From: Plasmopara viticola
Taxonomy: Eukaryota; Oomycota; Peronosporomycetes; Peronosporales; Peronosporaceae
Assembly (NCBI GenBank): GCA_001695595.3
Contig: MBPM02000009.1
Coordinates: forward strand, 744,001 to 808,000
Direction of reading: 5' to 3'
DNA: 64,000 bases
Shown: piece by piece, positions 1 through 9,864 of the stretch
Layout: each line of letters begins with the position of its first letter
Position numbering within the stretch: the stretch's first letter is position 1
The notes under the pieces: model-generated
Told to the model about the DNA's origin: nothing
Databases searched by the model: none
The model's input: the letters and a program-made list of their open reading frames with translations, nothing else
Made by a program: the position numbers and the translations under genes

Positions 1-1785
1 ACGTTTTAGCTCATATCAGGTAGAAGACGACGCCCCGACTGTGGTATCACACATTAATGTCCATTTGTGTGCTCTCCTTCCAAAATTTAGCATACCCTTT
101 GCAGCCCCATTCGCAGACTATTCGCCTTTTTTTGGAGATTCGCGTTGGATCCATATACTGTACCTCGTCGGGTCGCTTTGCAATCGACATATATACCCAA
201 AGGAAGTGTTGGCGTATTACGTACGTCATTCCCGCTTTTAAAAATTCTCTATTCTTGCAAAGGATCAGTATAAGAGTCTCAGCTTTAGATGCTACCGGGT
301 ACAGTAGATCTGTCGCAGCTAATTTCTAGAGAAAAGCGTGAGCTCAGGTCTCTGTCCTTTGTTTCTGTTTTAAAGCCAATACGAGTCGCACATCGCTATT
401 AATCTGAACCAAATATAAGTATTATTCTTGCTGTTGGTCTTGCTGTCAGGACTAAAAACAATCTCGAATATTTCGACACCTGCTACGAATTCTCGAGAGC
501 GGATTGACCCCCTAAAATCCAAATAAAAGGATGGACAGAACCACCTTTTCTGTCGAGCTAGCCAATCGCATTGCTACGATGACTTACTGGATTTTATGAG
601 CCTGACGAGGCAGCTGCATTTATAGACCATTTTGTTGTTAAGCAAGGGGTTTCATGAAAGCAACACGGCGCTAGGAGCTTTAGGAGCAAAGTATATGCTC
701 AACAGCTCAGACTGCACAGGCTCGTGTGTCGACAGGCCTGCTATTTTACAAAAGGCGTAAGCTTCATGAATATGTGCAAACGCTTAAAGAGTTGATGATT
801 TCTAATTTTGCGGCACCACTCGACGAATAAGCCGAGTCGACTGTGTTCATCAATGAAACTCACCTAGCTTTCGACTTGTTTTTAGTGCAGATCGCAACAA
901 TAGAAAAAGCGACTCCAACCGCTTATAATCAAACACAGCCACAGACAGTTTGTTTCTCCGAAATGCCGTGAACACCGAGAGCACGAGAATCCCTATTTAA
1001 GTTTTGGTAGTCCGGCGGGTCGCGAAATTTTGCGCGCTGGCAAACGGTTGCGCTCCAACAAAATTAATTTAGCGATGCTCCAAGTGGAAGCGGTAAAAAT
1101 CAGTCAGCCTCAACTCGAGCGGCTTATGTAATGATCCTAAACATTTCTAAGTTAAAGAAACGTGGTCAATCTAAGGGACGAGCCCTACTTATCCTTCAAG
1201 GCAAACATGTTGTTGTGCTTGGTCGTAGCCAGATCAACGACACCACACTATCTAAGTTGCCGTCACACGAAATATTCCAAAAAATCTGCACACGCTTTAT
1301 TATAACGTAGTGAACCGAAACATTTTTAAGATAGAAAAAGTGGCTTTATTGTTTGCTCGGCGGGGCAAGGCCCAGGTGCATATTGCCCGATTTCGTGCAG
1401 CGGGACTTTGGTGAGTCATGCTTTCGCCCTTTTTGAGCGTAAGGATCTTTTTAAAGTAAGCCTGAGGGGCACTTATATGTCTAAAATCAACATAATTCCG
1501 TTTCCTACGAAGGTGGACGTGACGAAGTCTCATAAGTTCCAGTAGTAGCCTCGGTTGTCGAAGACGCTGATGATAGCCCTTAACGTGGACGACATAATTC
1601 TACAGGTGGGTAGAAAAGCGCCACCATTTGTAGATAACAGTAATCTGCAAGCATATTTTTTAGTATTAATCCGCAAGGCACAATGAACTGATAGTTAGAG
1701 CAAAACCACCATATACAGGTGACATGGCCCCGATATAAGAGAGCGTGGATACAGTATAAGGTCAATCCCTGTCTTCACGAACGAC
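1..1785. other. Gene-free stretch, probably decayed coding DNA
   Basis: No open frame here is long enough or coherent enough to call. Short plus-strand frames keep a protein-like look between stops, for example around 590-660 and 1430-1540, which suggests an old gene or element broken by many substitutions. A frame near 1200-1240 reads GKHVVVLGRSQI, which resembles the nucleotide-binding segment of a FolD-type methylenetetrahydrofolate dehydrogenase, but no neighbouring motif of that family follows, so no call is made. Confidence 0.4.
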
Positions 1786-3130
1786 CTCGTGTTTGACCTC
1801 CACAGAATCAACTGACAATGTAGTTGGTCGTCAAGTCACGATAAGCGCGCTACAACAAGAGGCACTATCAGAGATACTTGAGCTACCGAAACTTAAAGAG
1901 CTCAAAGCCAACAAATTCTTGGCGGAGTCATTCGCCGAAAGTATTTTAGCGCTGGCAATTTTAGAATTGGAAATTCCCCTCAAACATTAACCTTTTTTTT
2001 GTTCAAGATAACATGTCTTAACCACAACTACACAAAAAGAAAGGCTTGTCGCTTAGCAATATGCTCGAAAAGTGCGCCGAATTTAACAACTGGCTCTACC
2101 CACTCCAAATGAGGAAGCTGGAAATATCCCTTACGTGGCTGTAGGCTTAGTGGCATACCAGAAAATGTTTGGCCTAGTAAACTTTCCGTCGACCTGACCA
2201 CAATAGTTTCGACTATCGTTAGCTTTGTATATTCGATCATAACCGCTCTTTTCTATATCTTGGAAATCTGCCGCCTTAATAATGCCACTAAGGACAAGTT
2301 CTACAAGCAACAAGGATTAATAAACCTTACACCACAATCGCTGACTGTGTCATTGTACTTAAAGACATTGAAAACTCGGCTATTGTGGAAGCAGGTATGG
2401 GCGTCGAGAAGACTCTTAGAGGATGAAAGCTGTATTGGTTTGGCAAACGCCACCTCATTACATCTTAAAGGACAATGACTACACCTACCCAGCTATTTGC
2501 ACAAACAAAGTGCTGCCTATGATGGTCTCGCATAGCCTTTGCCCGATCGGTTGAAATCGAATCTTGAGTGTAGCTGGGAATTCAGCAGCAGGATGCTTTT
2601 GGTGGCATCGAGAACTGTCTTCTGCGTACTTTAGTCTTGACTTTGCCGAACAATACGTCTTTCGTGACGCTTCCGACCTTGCTATCAATTTAAGCGATAT
2701 TGCAACTTGACGAGGACGTTCTAAGCGAGTCTTCTCGTTCCAGTACAAACAACTGAAAGCTGATGAACGAAACTACTACATTGATGGCAAGACGTTAATT
2801 GTCACGCAGTAAATTTTCAAGTGCGTCATCTGGGCTCTTAGTTTTTTCGTCGCCTTGCAAGACTGCGCATCTCTGATTGGGGCTCTTGGAACCTTGACGG
2901 GCCTTGCGAATGAGACACTTTAGCCTAAAACACTGCGTTTCACCTCAGATTAGGTATTGACACGCGGCCATTTGCTGTCCCGCAGCACTGAAGTCTACAT
3001 CCTTCTCATGAGTATTGCTGAGATTCAGATATGCTTGTTGTGTATCATTATCGAGGACCAATTACATGGCTTTATGAAGTACAAACGATAGCCACTGTAC
3101 GTTACGATATTTTAATTGTGCAGATTTTGT
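1786..3130 (+). pseudogene. Relic of a multi-pass membrane protein
   Basis: The plus strand holds a chain of protein-like pieces in shifting frames, separated by stops. One piece (about 1793-1990, no ATG at its left edge) is rich in Leu, Glu and Ala. A second (about 2190-2270) is strongly hydrophobic, including TTIVSTIVSFVYSIITALF, and looks like a membrane segment. A third (about 2345-2425) contains SAIVEAGMGVEKTL, and others near 2600-2700, 2840-2920 and 3000-3040 are also partly hydrophobic. The pieces follow one another on one strand, as expected for one gene broken by frameshifts. I do not recognise the family. Each piece could be chance, but their order and shared strand favour a relic. 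Confidence 0.35.
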
Positions 3131-3217
3131 GAATCTCAAATTTAATTGACAGTTGGGTTTTATTCTTCACGGATAGACTGATGTTGTGAATTATTAACTT
3201 AAAGCTTCAAGATGTAT

Positions 3218-3551
3218 AGCTTCAGAAAAAAAGGTTGGGGTGACGCCCTCCTTCCAAGCGCGGGGGCTAAACGCTCGCGCGCTTCGGGCAGGTGCTCTCG
3301 GGCATCTGCAGGTCTCTAACGAGTCTCACCCTCGACGCGACGGTCTCCAGCACCAGGGTGCCACCTGGGCTCTTACCAAGTCAGAGCTAAACAAAATAAT
3401 GGAAGACCCTCACGACCTCGGTGCTGGCTGCACTGCCCGCCGAACGAGACTCGACGTATGCGGACACCACTCTATGCCGTGGACTCGCCAGACTGAGCCT
3501 AGCACGTGCATAACTTGGCAACGCGATAACGTAATACATTACATTACATTA
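3218..3551 (+). repeat. SINE-like element, copy 1
   Basis: A repeat of about 334 bp that begins AGCTT plus an A-rich stretch, continues with a G+C-rich head (TGACGCCCTCCTTCC and on) and ends in a short (ACATT)n tail. The same head and tail occur at 48553-48856 and, inverted, at 54731-55058. The last 146 bp or so also match the 3' end of the LINE fragment at 49619-50074. A 124-codon open frame lies inside (3240-3614) but is not kept in the other copies. No clear target-site duplication was found for this copy. It lies about 150 bp upstream of the Afi1/DENN-type gene. Confidence 0.8.
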
Positions 3552-3696
3552 GTCAAATTTCCTTTTGTCGTACTAAAGTCACGACAGACTTTCAACAAGA
3601 AAACGCCCGAATAAATTGCAGAAAAACCTGTTGTCAAATTCGATAATATCCTCACATTCTTGTTAATAAATCAAACATCAGATCCTGACCTGAACG

Positions 3697-5634
3697 ATGA
3701 CGTCTGCCGATGCCGCCTCCTCTTCAACCATGCGGCCACTGGCCGAAGTAGTGCTTTACGCTGAGTTCGATCTCATCAAAGGAAGCACTCTGCGTGCTAG
3801 CTACCCCGTCTCATTTGCGCACTATCCGCCCGAATTTTTCGCCGACATCATGTTGCCCGAGGGTGTGCACAACCGCGAGGAGGATTTTACCATCTTCTTT
3901 CTCAACCGCCAGCATGCATCCAAGACCAGTGACACGACCGACACTGAAAGGCAACAGCAACCAAAAGTCGATGCTCAGGATCCGCTGCAGAACTTTATGT
4001 ACTGCCTGAGCGTCGTGCGTACCACGCACGACACCGCTGCTCGTCGTGGGGCCAAAGTGACGGCTGTAGCGCTGTGCTCGACCCACAAGATCTGTTTCGC
4101 ACTCAAAGAAGTGCTCAATATGGCTGTGCTTAAAATGGTGGGCTCGAAAAGCGCAGAAGAGAGTGACACTGTACTCAAAGAGCTCTATGCAGTCGTCAAT
4201 GCCATCGACATTTCGGGGGTACGCAAATTGTCCGACATGGAAAAACGATTGATGAAACGTACCATTAGCAGTCGAGGACACATTGGCGCGAATCGAGAGG
4301 ATGCAAAAACAATGGCAAAGGCGCTGTTCTTTCGAACCCAAGCAATGTGGGAAGAGATCCCGATCCCACTGCAATTCAAAGTTTGCGGTACGGATGATCA
4401 ACATGACGATGGGACATTGGCGCAATTACTACAGACGTTTGGCGAGCAGACAATGGTGCTGTTTAATGCAGTGTTGACGGGACAACGCGTGATTATGTTG
4501 GGGTACAACCGTCCAGCTGGCGAAGTGTGCAATTTCGTACTTGCCACGAGCTCAATGGTATGCCCACCATTGTTTGGGCTGATCCACCGCCAGTATCCGT
4601 ACGCAACGTTGAGAAAAAAGGACACACACTTTGTCTTGTACTAATCTGATCTCTGATGACTGGCTAGGTACGCGAATCTAACGGATCTAGGCTTTCTGTC
4701 GACGCCTGGATTCATTGCTGGGGTGACCAATCCGATGTTCAAGACCAAGCGAGAGTGGTGGGATGTCTTGTGTGATATCTCTACAGGCGAAGTCTTTGTG
4801 TCAGCGCCAGTTGAAAAGGAAGATTACGATGCATTGGATCGGAACTTTGTCCTTGAGGTCAGTTTTGTGCAAGATATAGATTTTTTTTTTTAAGCCGCAT
4901 GATTCAATTTTGGACAGGTTTTGGACGGAGTGACAGCAGGGTATGATGAAGAATGGGTTCGGTACATGTTTGAAGATTACACGCATAAGAACATTGTGGA
5001 CATTGCGCTTGGGGAGACGAAAAATCTCAGTCCTGACGCACTCGCAAAGCGCTCGGCAGTCAATAACAGGCGAATCACCAAGTGGACGCGTACAGACAGC
5101 TACAAGTGCTTTATGGACTCTCCGCACCGAAAGCTCTTCCATTCGCCGGCATTCAATATATCCTTTTCACATTTATGTAATTCTAGAGCAGAGGATACGC
5201 TCTGTACCCAAGGTGTATACTTTTGTTGAGTTCCTTAACATGACGATTCGGGTGTTTTTGGTTACTGTTTGGATATATACGTCGAGAAAACTGGCGTAAA
5301 TCTAAAGCAACACATTCAGAGTCTTCAAGGCGATATGGTGGTGTTGGATGACAGCCTTGTGGAAAAGATTTATTCCGACTTTGCTGCACTTTTGAACACG
5401 GAATTCGAGCTACAGGAGTTTCTCAGTTTTCTGCCCGCTTTACGCGGTGGCTTGCAGACGATTGCACAAGGCGTTTTTCACCCGTCCATCAGTGTGAAGC
5501 ATAACACGGTCATACTGCTGAAACGTCTCGAGCAATACGCGTCCACGGTCTCCAGTATGCAGCGTCTGAATCCATTCTTGCTCATGTCATACCAGCGAAT
5601 CCACGACATTGTTAACCCGGATGCCAGGGACTAA
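3697..5634 (+). CDS. Afi1/DENN-type vesicle-trafficking protein, multi-exon
   Basis: The N-terminus (VVLYAEFDLIKGSTLRASYP) fits the Afi1-type N-terminal DENN module, in which a D-x-x-x-G...YP pattern opens the domain. Further in, VLTGQRVIMLGYNRPAGEV matches the central DENN/SPA region. Such proteins act at Rab or Arf GTPases in membrane traffic. Exon 1 is 3697-4598, followed by a 69-nt intron (4599-4667), exon 2 (4668-4857) and a 60-nt intron (4858-4917); both junctions restore frame. Exon 3 starts at 4918 and the last exon runs to the stop at 5632-5634. The junction between them (about 5110-5290) is unresolved: the frame hits a stop at 5227, pieces reading RIRSVPK (5195-5212) and HDDSGVFGYC (5239-5268) look coding, and one or two introns are possible. 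A frameshift cannot be excluded. The family call rests on motif recognition, so the exact DENN subfamily is uncertain. Confidence 0.75.
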
Positions 5635-5661
5635 ACTAAACATGAAGTGTATGAAGTGAAG

Positions 5662-5701
5662 AATAAAAGTACCAGATTTATTTGTACAGAGCGTGTTTAT
5701 T
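5662..5701. terminator. Facing poly(A) signals between convergent genes
   Basis: AATAAA at 5662-5667 follows the Afi1/DENN-type stop codon by 28 nt. On the minus strand AATAAA occurs at 5701-5696 and 5682-5677, 53 to 77 nt past the stop of the PIH1-domain gene. The two genes converge with only 119 bp between stop codons, so their 3' untranslated regions probably overlap. Confidence 0.5.
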
Positions 5702-5753
5702 CGACTCACTGTACTGCTGTTATTGTTGGCTAGATGTTTCAGAATGCTTCACA

Positions 5754-7232
5754 TTACGGTGCTAGAAGCTTCGCGAGTTCTCCGAATCCTCCATCAAAGA
5801 GCTGATCATTGCTCAATGTGTCGATGCTGTTAATGTTGTGCTGCGAAATGGGCTTAAAGTCAGACTCAGCTTGTTCGCAAAGCTGCTCAAAGATGTGATC
5901 TCCGTGATCAACTTCTTCCGATCCTGATGCTCGCTTCGGAGTCGCCTTATCGTTCTTTGCTGGTTCGAGGAAAGCCATTGTTTCTTTAAGCTCATCTCGT
6001 TGGGCATTCCGCTGTTGTTCCATCTCACTTAGATCCACGACCTTACTGCGACTGAGAAGGTTGACGTAAGCCGACGATGGCCGCCCCTCACTTGATCCCT
6101 TTGGGTATAATTGCGACGTGGTCGAGTTGAGAAATCCACGCTTGACTGCACAGTTCCTCTTCTTTGTCCCCCCCACGTGCGTTGTTGCCTTTGTAGGCGT
6201 AGAGGTGCCATGTGCCGTCTGTTTAACAGGAGGGGACGGTAATTCTTCGATCAAAACCTTCTTCTCGAGACTCGAGTTTCCTTGTATCACCGGTGCCGGT
6301 AAAGGTTTAGCGTCTTCTATCGCAGAAGCAAGTACCACCTTTGACTTTTGCATCCCGTCCGTCTTTTTTGACGGCTCAGTGACTAGCGTTTGCACTTCCG
6401 TATCCTTCTCGGCTTCATTGCAATTGATCTGCCGGAGAAGATCAGCAGGAGACTCCATGCGTTGCTTGGTCTGCTTTGCGTCTTCAATTCGAAATTTAGA
6501 CGTGATGATTTCACTGCCGACGATTACGCCACCTTTGTAGTGGGCCTTAATAAACTTTCCCGACGGGGTGACTAGTCGCACGCGAGCGTCTTCTTGTACC
6601 CACTGAAGTGCGAGTTTCATGACCTCGCGCTTGAAAATCGCATCCCATTGACTACGCCGAAGAACCCACGGGTTCACAACGACATCAACGACACAACAGG
6701 GCGTGCCGTTCTGGTCAGAGAGCTCACGTAACTTGCCAACGACAAGCGGCACCTGTAAGTTGCTGGTCGTGGGGACAGCGTGCGTATCATCGGGTACTTC
6801 ACGGCCAGAGTTTGGGTTCTTTGGGGCATCAACGAGACTGTGACCACAGATATTAAGAAAAAGCTTGGTCGGTTTCTGTTGGCATTTGACCGTGTGATAC
6901 ATCAGGCACTTGATGACAAATCCGGGATCAGGAGAGAAAAACCGCCGTGGCGCCGTATCGTTGACTCCTTCATTCAACGACGAATCAGACGGCGGTGGTC
7001 CGTCTTGCAATTGATCATTGATGAAAGACTGGTAACGCTTTGGATCCGAGGTCGATAATTCGTTGAGCGTACTCCAAAGAGCTTTGGCGTCGTCTCCAAA
7101 ATCTTGGGGTCGGAGGCCCATTTGCTTGGCGATTTCTCGCATACGAGGATCGGCCAAAAGCGCATTTACGGACGATTCACTGCCACGCTGGCGCGGATGA
7201 TGGCGACTATTGTTAATGATGCCAAAGTTCAT
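5754..7232 (-). CDS. PIH1-domain protein (HSP90 co-chaperone / R2TP type)
   Basis: An intron-free frame of 492 residues counted from the ATG at 7232. An in-frame ATG at 7283 would add 17 residues, but the N-terminus MNFGIINNSRHH from 7232 looks more natural. Residues about 100-250 match the PIH1 domain: PDPGFVIKCL, KLFLNICGHSLVDAP, CCVVDVVVNPWVL and FKREVMKLALQWVQED occur in the family's order. PIH1 proteins link clients to HSP90 and the RuvBL ATPases in assembly of snoRNPs, PIKKs, RNA polymerases or axonemal dyneins. Oomycetes have flagellate zoospores, so a dynein-assembly role is possible but not shown. The C-terminal half is low in conservation cues, rich in Lys, Ser and Pro, and I see no clear CS domain. 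The gene converges with the Afi1/DENN-type gene and diverges from trpE. Confidence 0.82.
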   Translation of the reverse strand: MNFGIINNSRHHPRQRGSESSVNALLADPRMREIAKQMGLRPQDFGDDAKALWSTLNELSTSDPKRYQSFINDQLQDGPPPSDSSLNEGVNDTAPRRFFSPDPGFVIKCLMYHTVKCQQKPTKLFLNICGHSLVDAPKNPNSGREVPDDTHAVPTTSNLQVPLVVGKLRELSDQNGTPCCVVDVVVNPWVLRRSQWDAIFKREVMKLALQWVQEDARVRLVTPSGKFIKAHYKGGVIVGSEIITSKFRIEDAKQTKQRMESPADLLRQINCNEAEKDTEVQTLVTEPSKKTDGMQKSKVVLASAIEDAKPLPAPVIQGNSSLEKKVLIEELPSPPVKQTAHGTSTPTKATTHVGGTKKRNCAVKRGFLNSTTSQLYPKGSSEGRPSSAYVNLLSRSKVVDLSEMEQQRNAQRDELKETMAFLEPAKNDKATPKRASGSEEVDHGDHIFEQLCEQAESDFKPISQHNINSIDTLSNDQLFDGGFGELAKLLAP

Positions 7233-7991
7233 GGGAGCGGTAAAAAATTTAACTTGTGGATCGCAAAAGACGAAACAATGCATTCAACAGACGGTGTGAC
7301 CCAAGACGAAACGACGCATCAAAGTTTGTGTCTTTTGGGCAAAGATCCAAGTCCGATTAACTATGCTTTTAATCTTAAAAAAAGGCTTTTACTTCGTCCG
7401 AATTGTCGGTCAATTGTTACGTCATTTGCTCCTCGCCTTGCCGCAACTATTGACAAAGTTATGGGAAACTCTCCTGCTTTTCGAAGACCACCATGGAGTC
7501 ATACATGAATTCAAAGGTGTTTGTGTCTATTGGTCATGTCATCCTCTTGTGGTCTTACTCGTCTCCCAAATGGTCATACCTGATTTTAGGCGCGAATGGA
7601 CCCAATGCCTGTGAAGTTTGAAGGGAACCATATGCTTATTAAAGGTCAAGGAGATGAGGTGACCGATCACGTATTTCCCAAAAATACTCGTTCAAAACAT
7701 CCACTTTTTTTGTTCTATATACTGCGGTGGAGCTGCAAGACACTGCCCAATCTGCAGTTTACATTGATATACAAAGATCATGCAAAAGCATTTTCATCTA
7801 ACTGTCATCTCTGAAATCTAAAACTTACGCAGATTCCTCGTGGGTTGCAACTCATAACATAAACACTGATCAGTTCATTATGGCCATGACTGTCTATCGC
7901 GGGCGCTAATCCATCCATTACACGTAAAATAGGTGGCCCACCCAAATATTACGTCACTTCCGATCAACATCATACGATATCACTCTGCGCC
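7233..7991. other. Divergent intergenic region, PIH1 gene / trpE
   Basis: About 760 bp between two divergent start codons, holding the promoters of both genes. The part next to trpE is A+T-rich with the motif TTACGTCACTTCCG 40 to 50 nt before the ATG, which resembles a CRE/bZIP-type site. Open frames here are short and look random. Confidence 0.5.
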
Positions 7992-9506
7992 ATGTCTTTC
8001 GAACCGAAACTAGAGCGCATCGCGCTGCTGCAGCAACAGCATCAAGACAAAAACCTCGTGCCTGTGTACCTTAACGCGGTCGCGGACCTAGACACGCCGG
8101 TAAGCGTGCTGCTGAAGTTGCGTGCGGGTCAGACGCACTCGTTCCTCCTCGAGTCTATAGCACCCGGCGAGAAAATTGCGCGATACTCGTTCATTGGTGC
8201 CGGTCCACTCAAGGTCGTAGCTACAGGAAAAGATGAGGCCTATAAGGGTGACCCGCTGACAAATCTCGAGCAGGAATTGAAAAATTTTCGCACGGTGATG
8301 CTGCCCGAGCTCAATGTACCCATGACGGGCGGAGCTGTGGGTTACTGTGGCTTTGATGCTATACGCCACTTTGAGCCCAAGATCGCGCCCTATATCGACG
8401 CCCAGAAAGACGTACTGCGCATTCCCGAAAGCATCTATATGTTCTTTGACACGGTCGTGATCTTTGACCACGTCTATCACTCGCTTAAGATCGTGTCACA
8501 CGTCCGTCTGGACACTGGAGACTTGGCAGCTGCGTACAGAGAGGCAACCGACAAGATCCACGCCGTCAATGCTGCGCTTGAAAAGCCGCTCGTCCGTTCG
8601 ATCAGTGTGTCCCGAGCCACAACTCCACTTACATCGAAAATTGACCTAGAGGCTGCCTCAAATGTCGGCAAGGCAGGCTACATAGGCTTTGTAGAGAAGC
8701 TGAAGGAGCATATCATAGATGGTGACATTTTTCAGGCTGTGCCGTCGCAGCGACTAGCCGTCGACTTACCCACGGGTGTAACTCCACTGGATCTGTACCG
8801 CCAGATGCGTGTGATCAACCCGTCACCGTACATGTTCTATTTAGATATGGGTGAGGACTTCCAAATTGTTGGCGCATCGCCGGAGATGCTCGTCAAAGTG
8901 AATCACAATCGTATTGTAGAGACACATCCCATTGCTGGCACTCGTCACCGTGGGGCTACTGATCAAGAAGACGAAGAGTTGATGATGGATCTTCTTTCTG
9001 ATGAGAAGGAGCGTGCCGAGCATATTATGCTAGTGGATTTGGGTCGAAATGACGTCGGCCGCGTGGCCAAGCCAGGCTCAGTGCGAGTGGAGCGCCTCAT
9101 GCAGATTGAAAAGTACTCCCACGTGATGCACATTGTGTCGGTTGTGAAAGGCGATCTGCGTGAAGATCGAACGGTGTACGATGCGTACCGTGCCATGTTT
9201 CCTGCTGGGACTCTATCTGGTGCGCCAAAAGTACGCGCAATGGAGCTCATTTGCTCGTTGGAAACCGAGCGACGTGGCGTGTACTCTGGCTCGGTAGGCT
9301 ACTTCAGTTTCTCTGGATTCTTGGATACGGCCATCGCTATTCGTACGATGGTGGTAAAAGATGGTAAAGTGTATTCGCAAGCAGGTGGTGGCATCGTGTA
9401 CGACTCGGATCCAAATGCCGAATACGTGGAGACGATTAACAAGTTGGGCTCGGCCATCAAGACGCTGGAAAGATGCGCCACGCACATGGCGTCCACCGCG
9501 CAGTAA
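7992..9506 (+). CDS. trpE: Anthranilate synthase component I
   Basis: A single-exon frame of 504 residues, full length for the family. It catalyses chorismate plus glutamine (or ammonia) to anthranilate and pyruvate, the first committed step of tryptophan synthesis. The N-terminal part carries LLES at residues 52-55, the site known in this family for tryptophan feedback inhibition. The chorismate-binding half shows the usual series: GDIFQAVPSQR, PSPYMFYLD, HPIAGTRHRG, DLGRNDVGRV, GTLSGAPKVRAMELI, RGVYSGSVGYF and QAGGGIVYDSDP. No glutamine amidotransferase (TrpG) domain is fused, so that subunit must be encoded elsewhere. The start is set by ATG at 7992 followed by MSFEPKLERIALL, and no upstream in-frame ATG is better. 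A decayed copy of the N-terminal third lies at 58970-59475. Confidence 0.97.
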   Translation: MSFEPKLERIALLQQQHQDKNLVPVYLNAVADLDTPVSVLLKLRAGQTHSFLLESIAPGEKIARYSFIGAGPLKVVATGKDEAYKGDPLTNLEQELKNFRTVMLPELNVPMTGGAVGYCGFDAIRHFEPKIAPYIDAQKDVLRIPESIYMFFDTVVIFDHVYHSLKIVSHVRLDTGDLAAAYREATDKIHAVNAALEKPLVRSISVSRATTPLTSKIDLEAASNVGKAGYIGFVEKLKEHIIDGDIFQAVPSQRLAVDLPTGVTPLDLYRQMRVINPSPYMFYLDMGEDFQIVGASPEMLVKVNHNRIVETHPIAGTRHRGATDQEDEELMMDLLSDEKERAEHIMLVDLGRNDVGRVAKPGSVRVERLMQIEKYSHVMHIVSVVKGDLREDRTVYDAYRAMFPAGTLSGAPKVRAMELICSLETERRGVYSGSVGYFSFSGFLDTAIAIRTMVVKDGKVYSQAGGGIVYDSDPNAEYVETINKLGSAIKTLERCATHMASTAQ

Positions 9507-9864
9507 AGCAGCGAATAAGTGTCTTCTGTCCATTGCTATGCAAATTTAAGTAGACCACGCTAAGAGTGCAATCTTATAACTAGACGACCATAAGTTGCCC
9601 ATGGGCATTGAATGCGGATTTCGTGCCAAACGTCACTGCCAACTTTTGTCGCTCACGTAGCGGTAATTACGTGTACAATTACGTAAATCGCCTCTTTTCT
9701 GCATGAAGGCTAGTACTGGTTCTCACAAACCCACCTTGCTCGTTGACTCGGGTCGACTTTTCTTTCCTCCTCATTCAAACCCGACCCGTCACCCTTTTGC
9801 ATTTTCGATCGGCTACCAGTATCAAAAACTCCTCAAAAGGCTCGAAGGCGGAGAGACCTTCATT

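Noticed and set aside
1200..1245. Possible FolD / methylenetetrahydrofolate dehydrogenase fragment
   Set aside because: One short stretch (GKHVVVLGRS) resembles the family, but no other motif is found in order on either side, so chance is as likely.
3240..3614. 124-codon plus frame inside SINE-like copy 1
   Set aside because: The frame is not kept in the other copies and ends in the ACATT tail; the last part derives from a different reading frame of the LINE end.
3811..4425. 204-codon minus frame within exon 1 of the Afi1/DENN-type gene
   Set aside because: Antisense shadow of a well-supported coding exon, with no motifs of its own.
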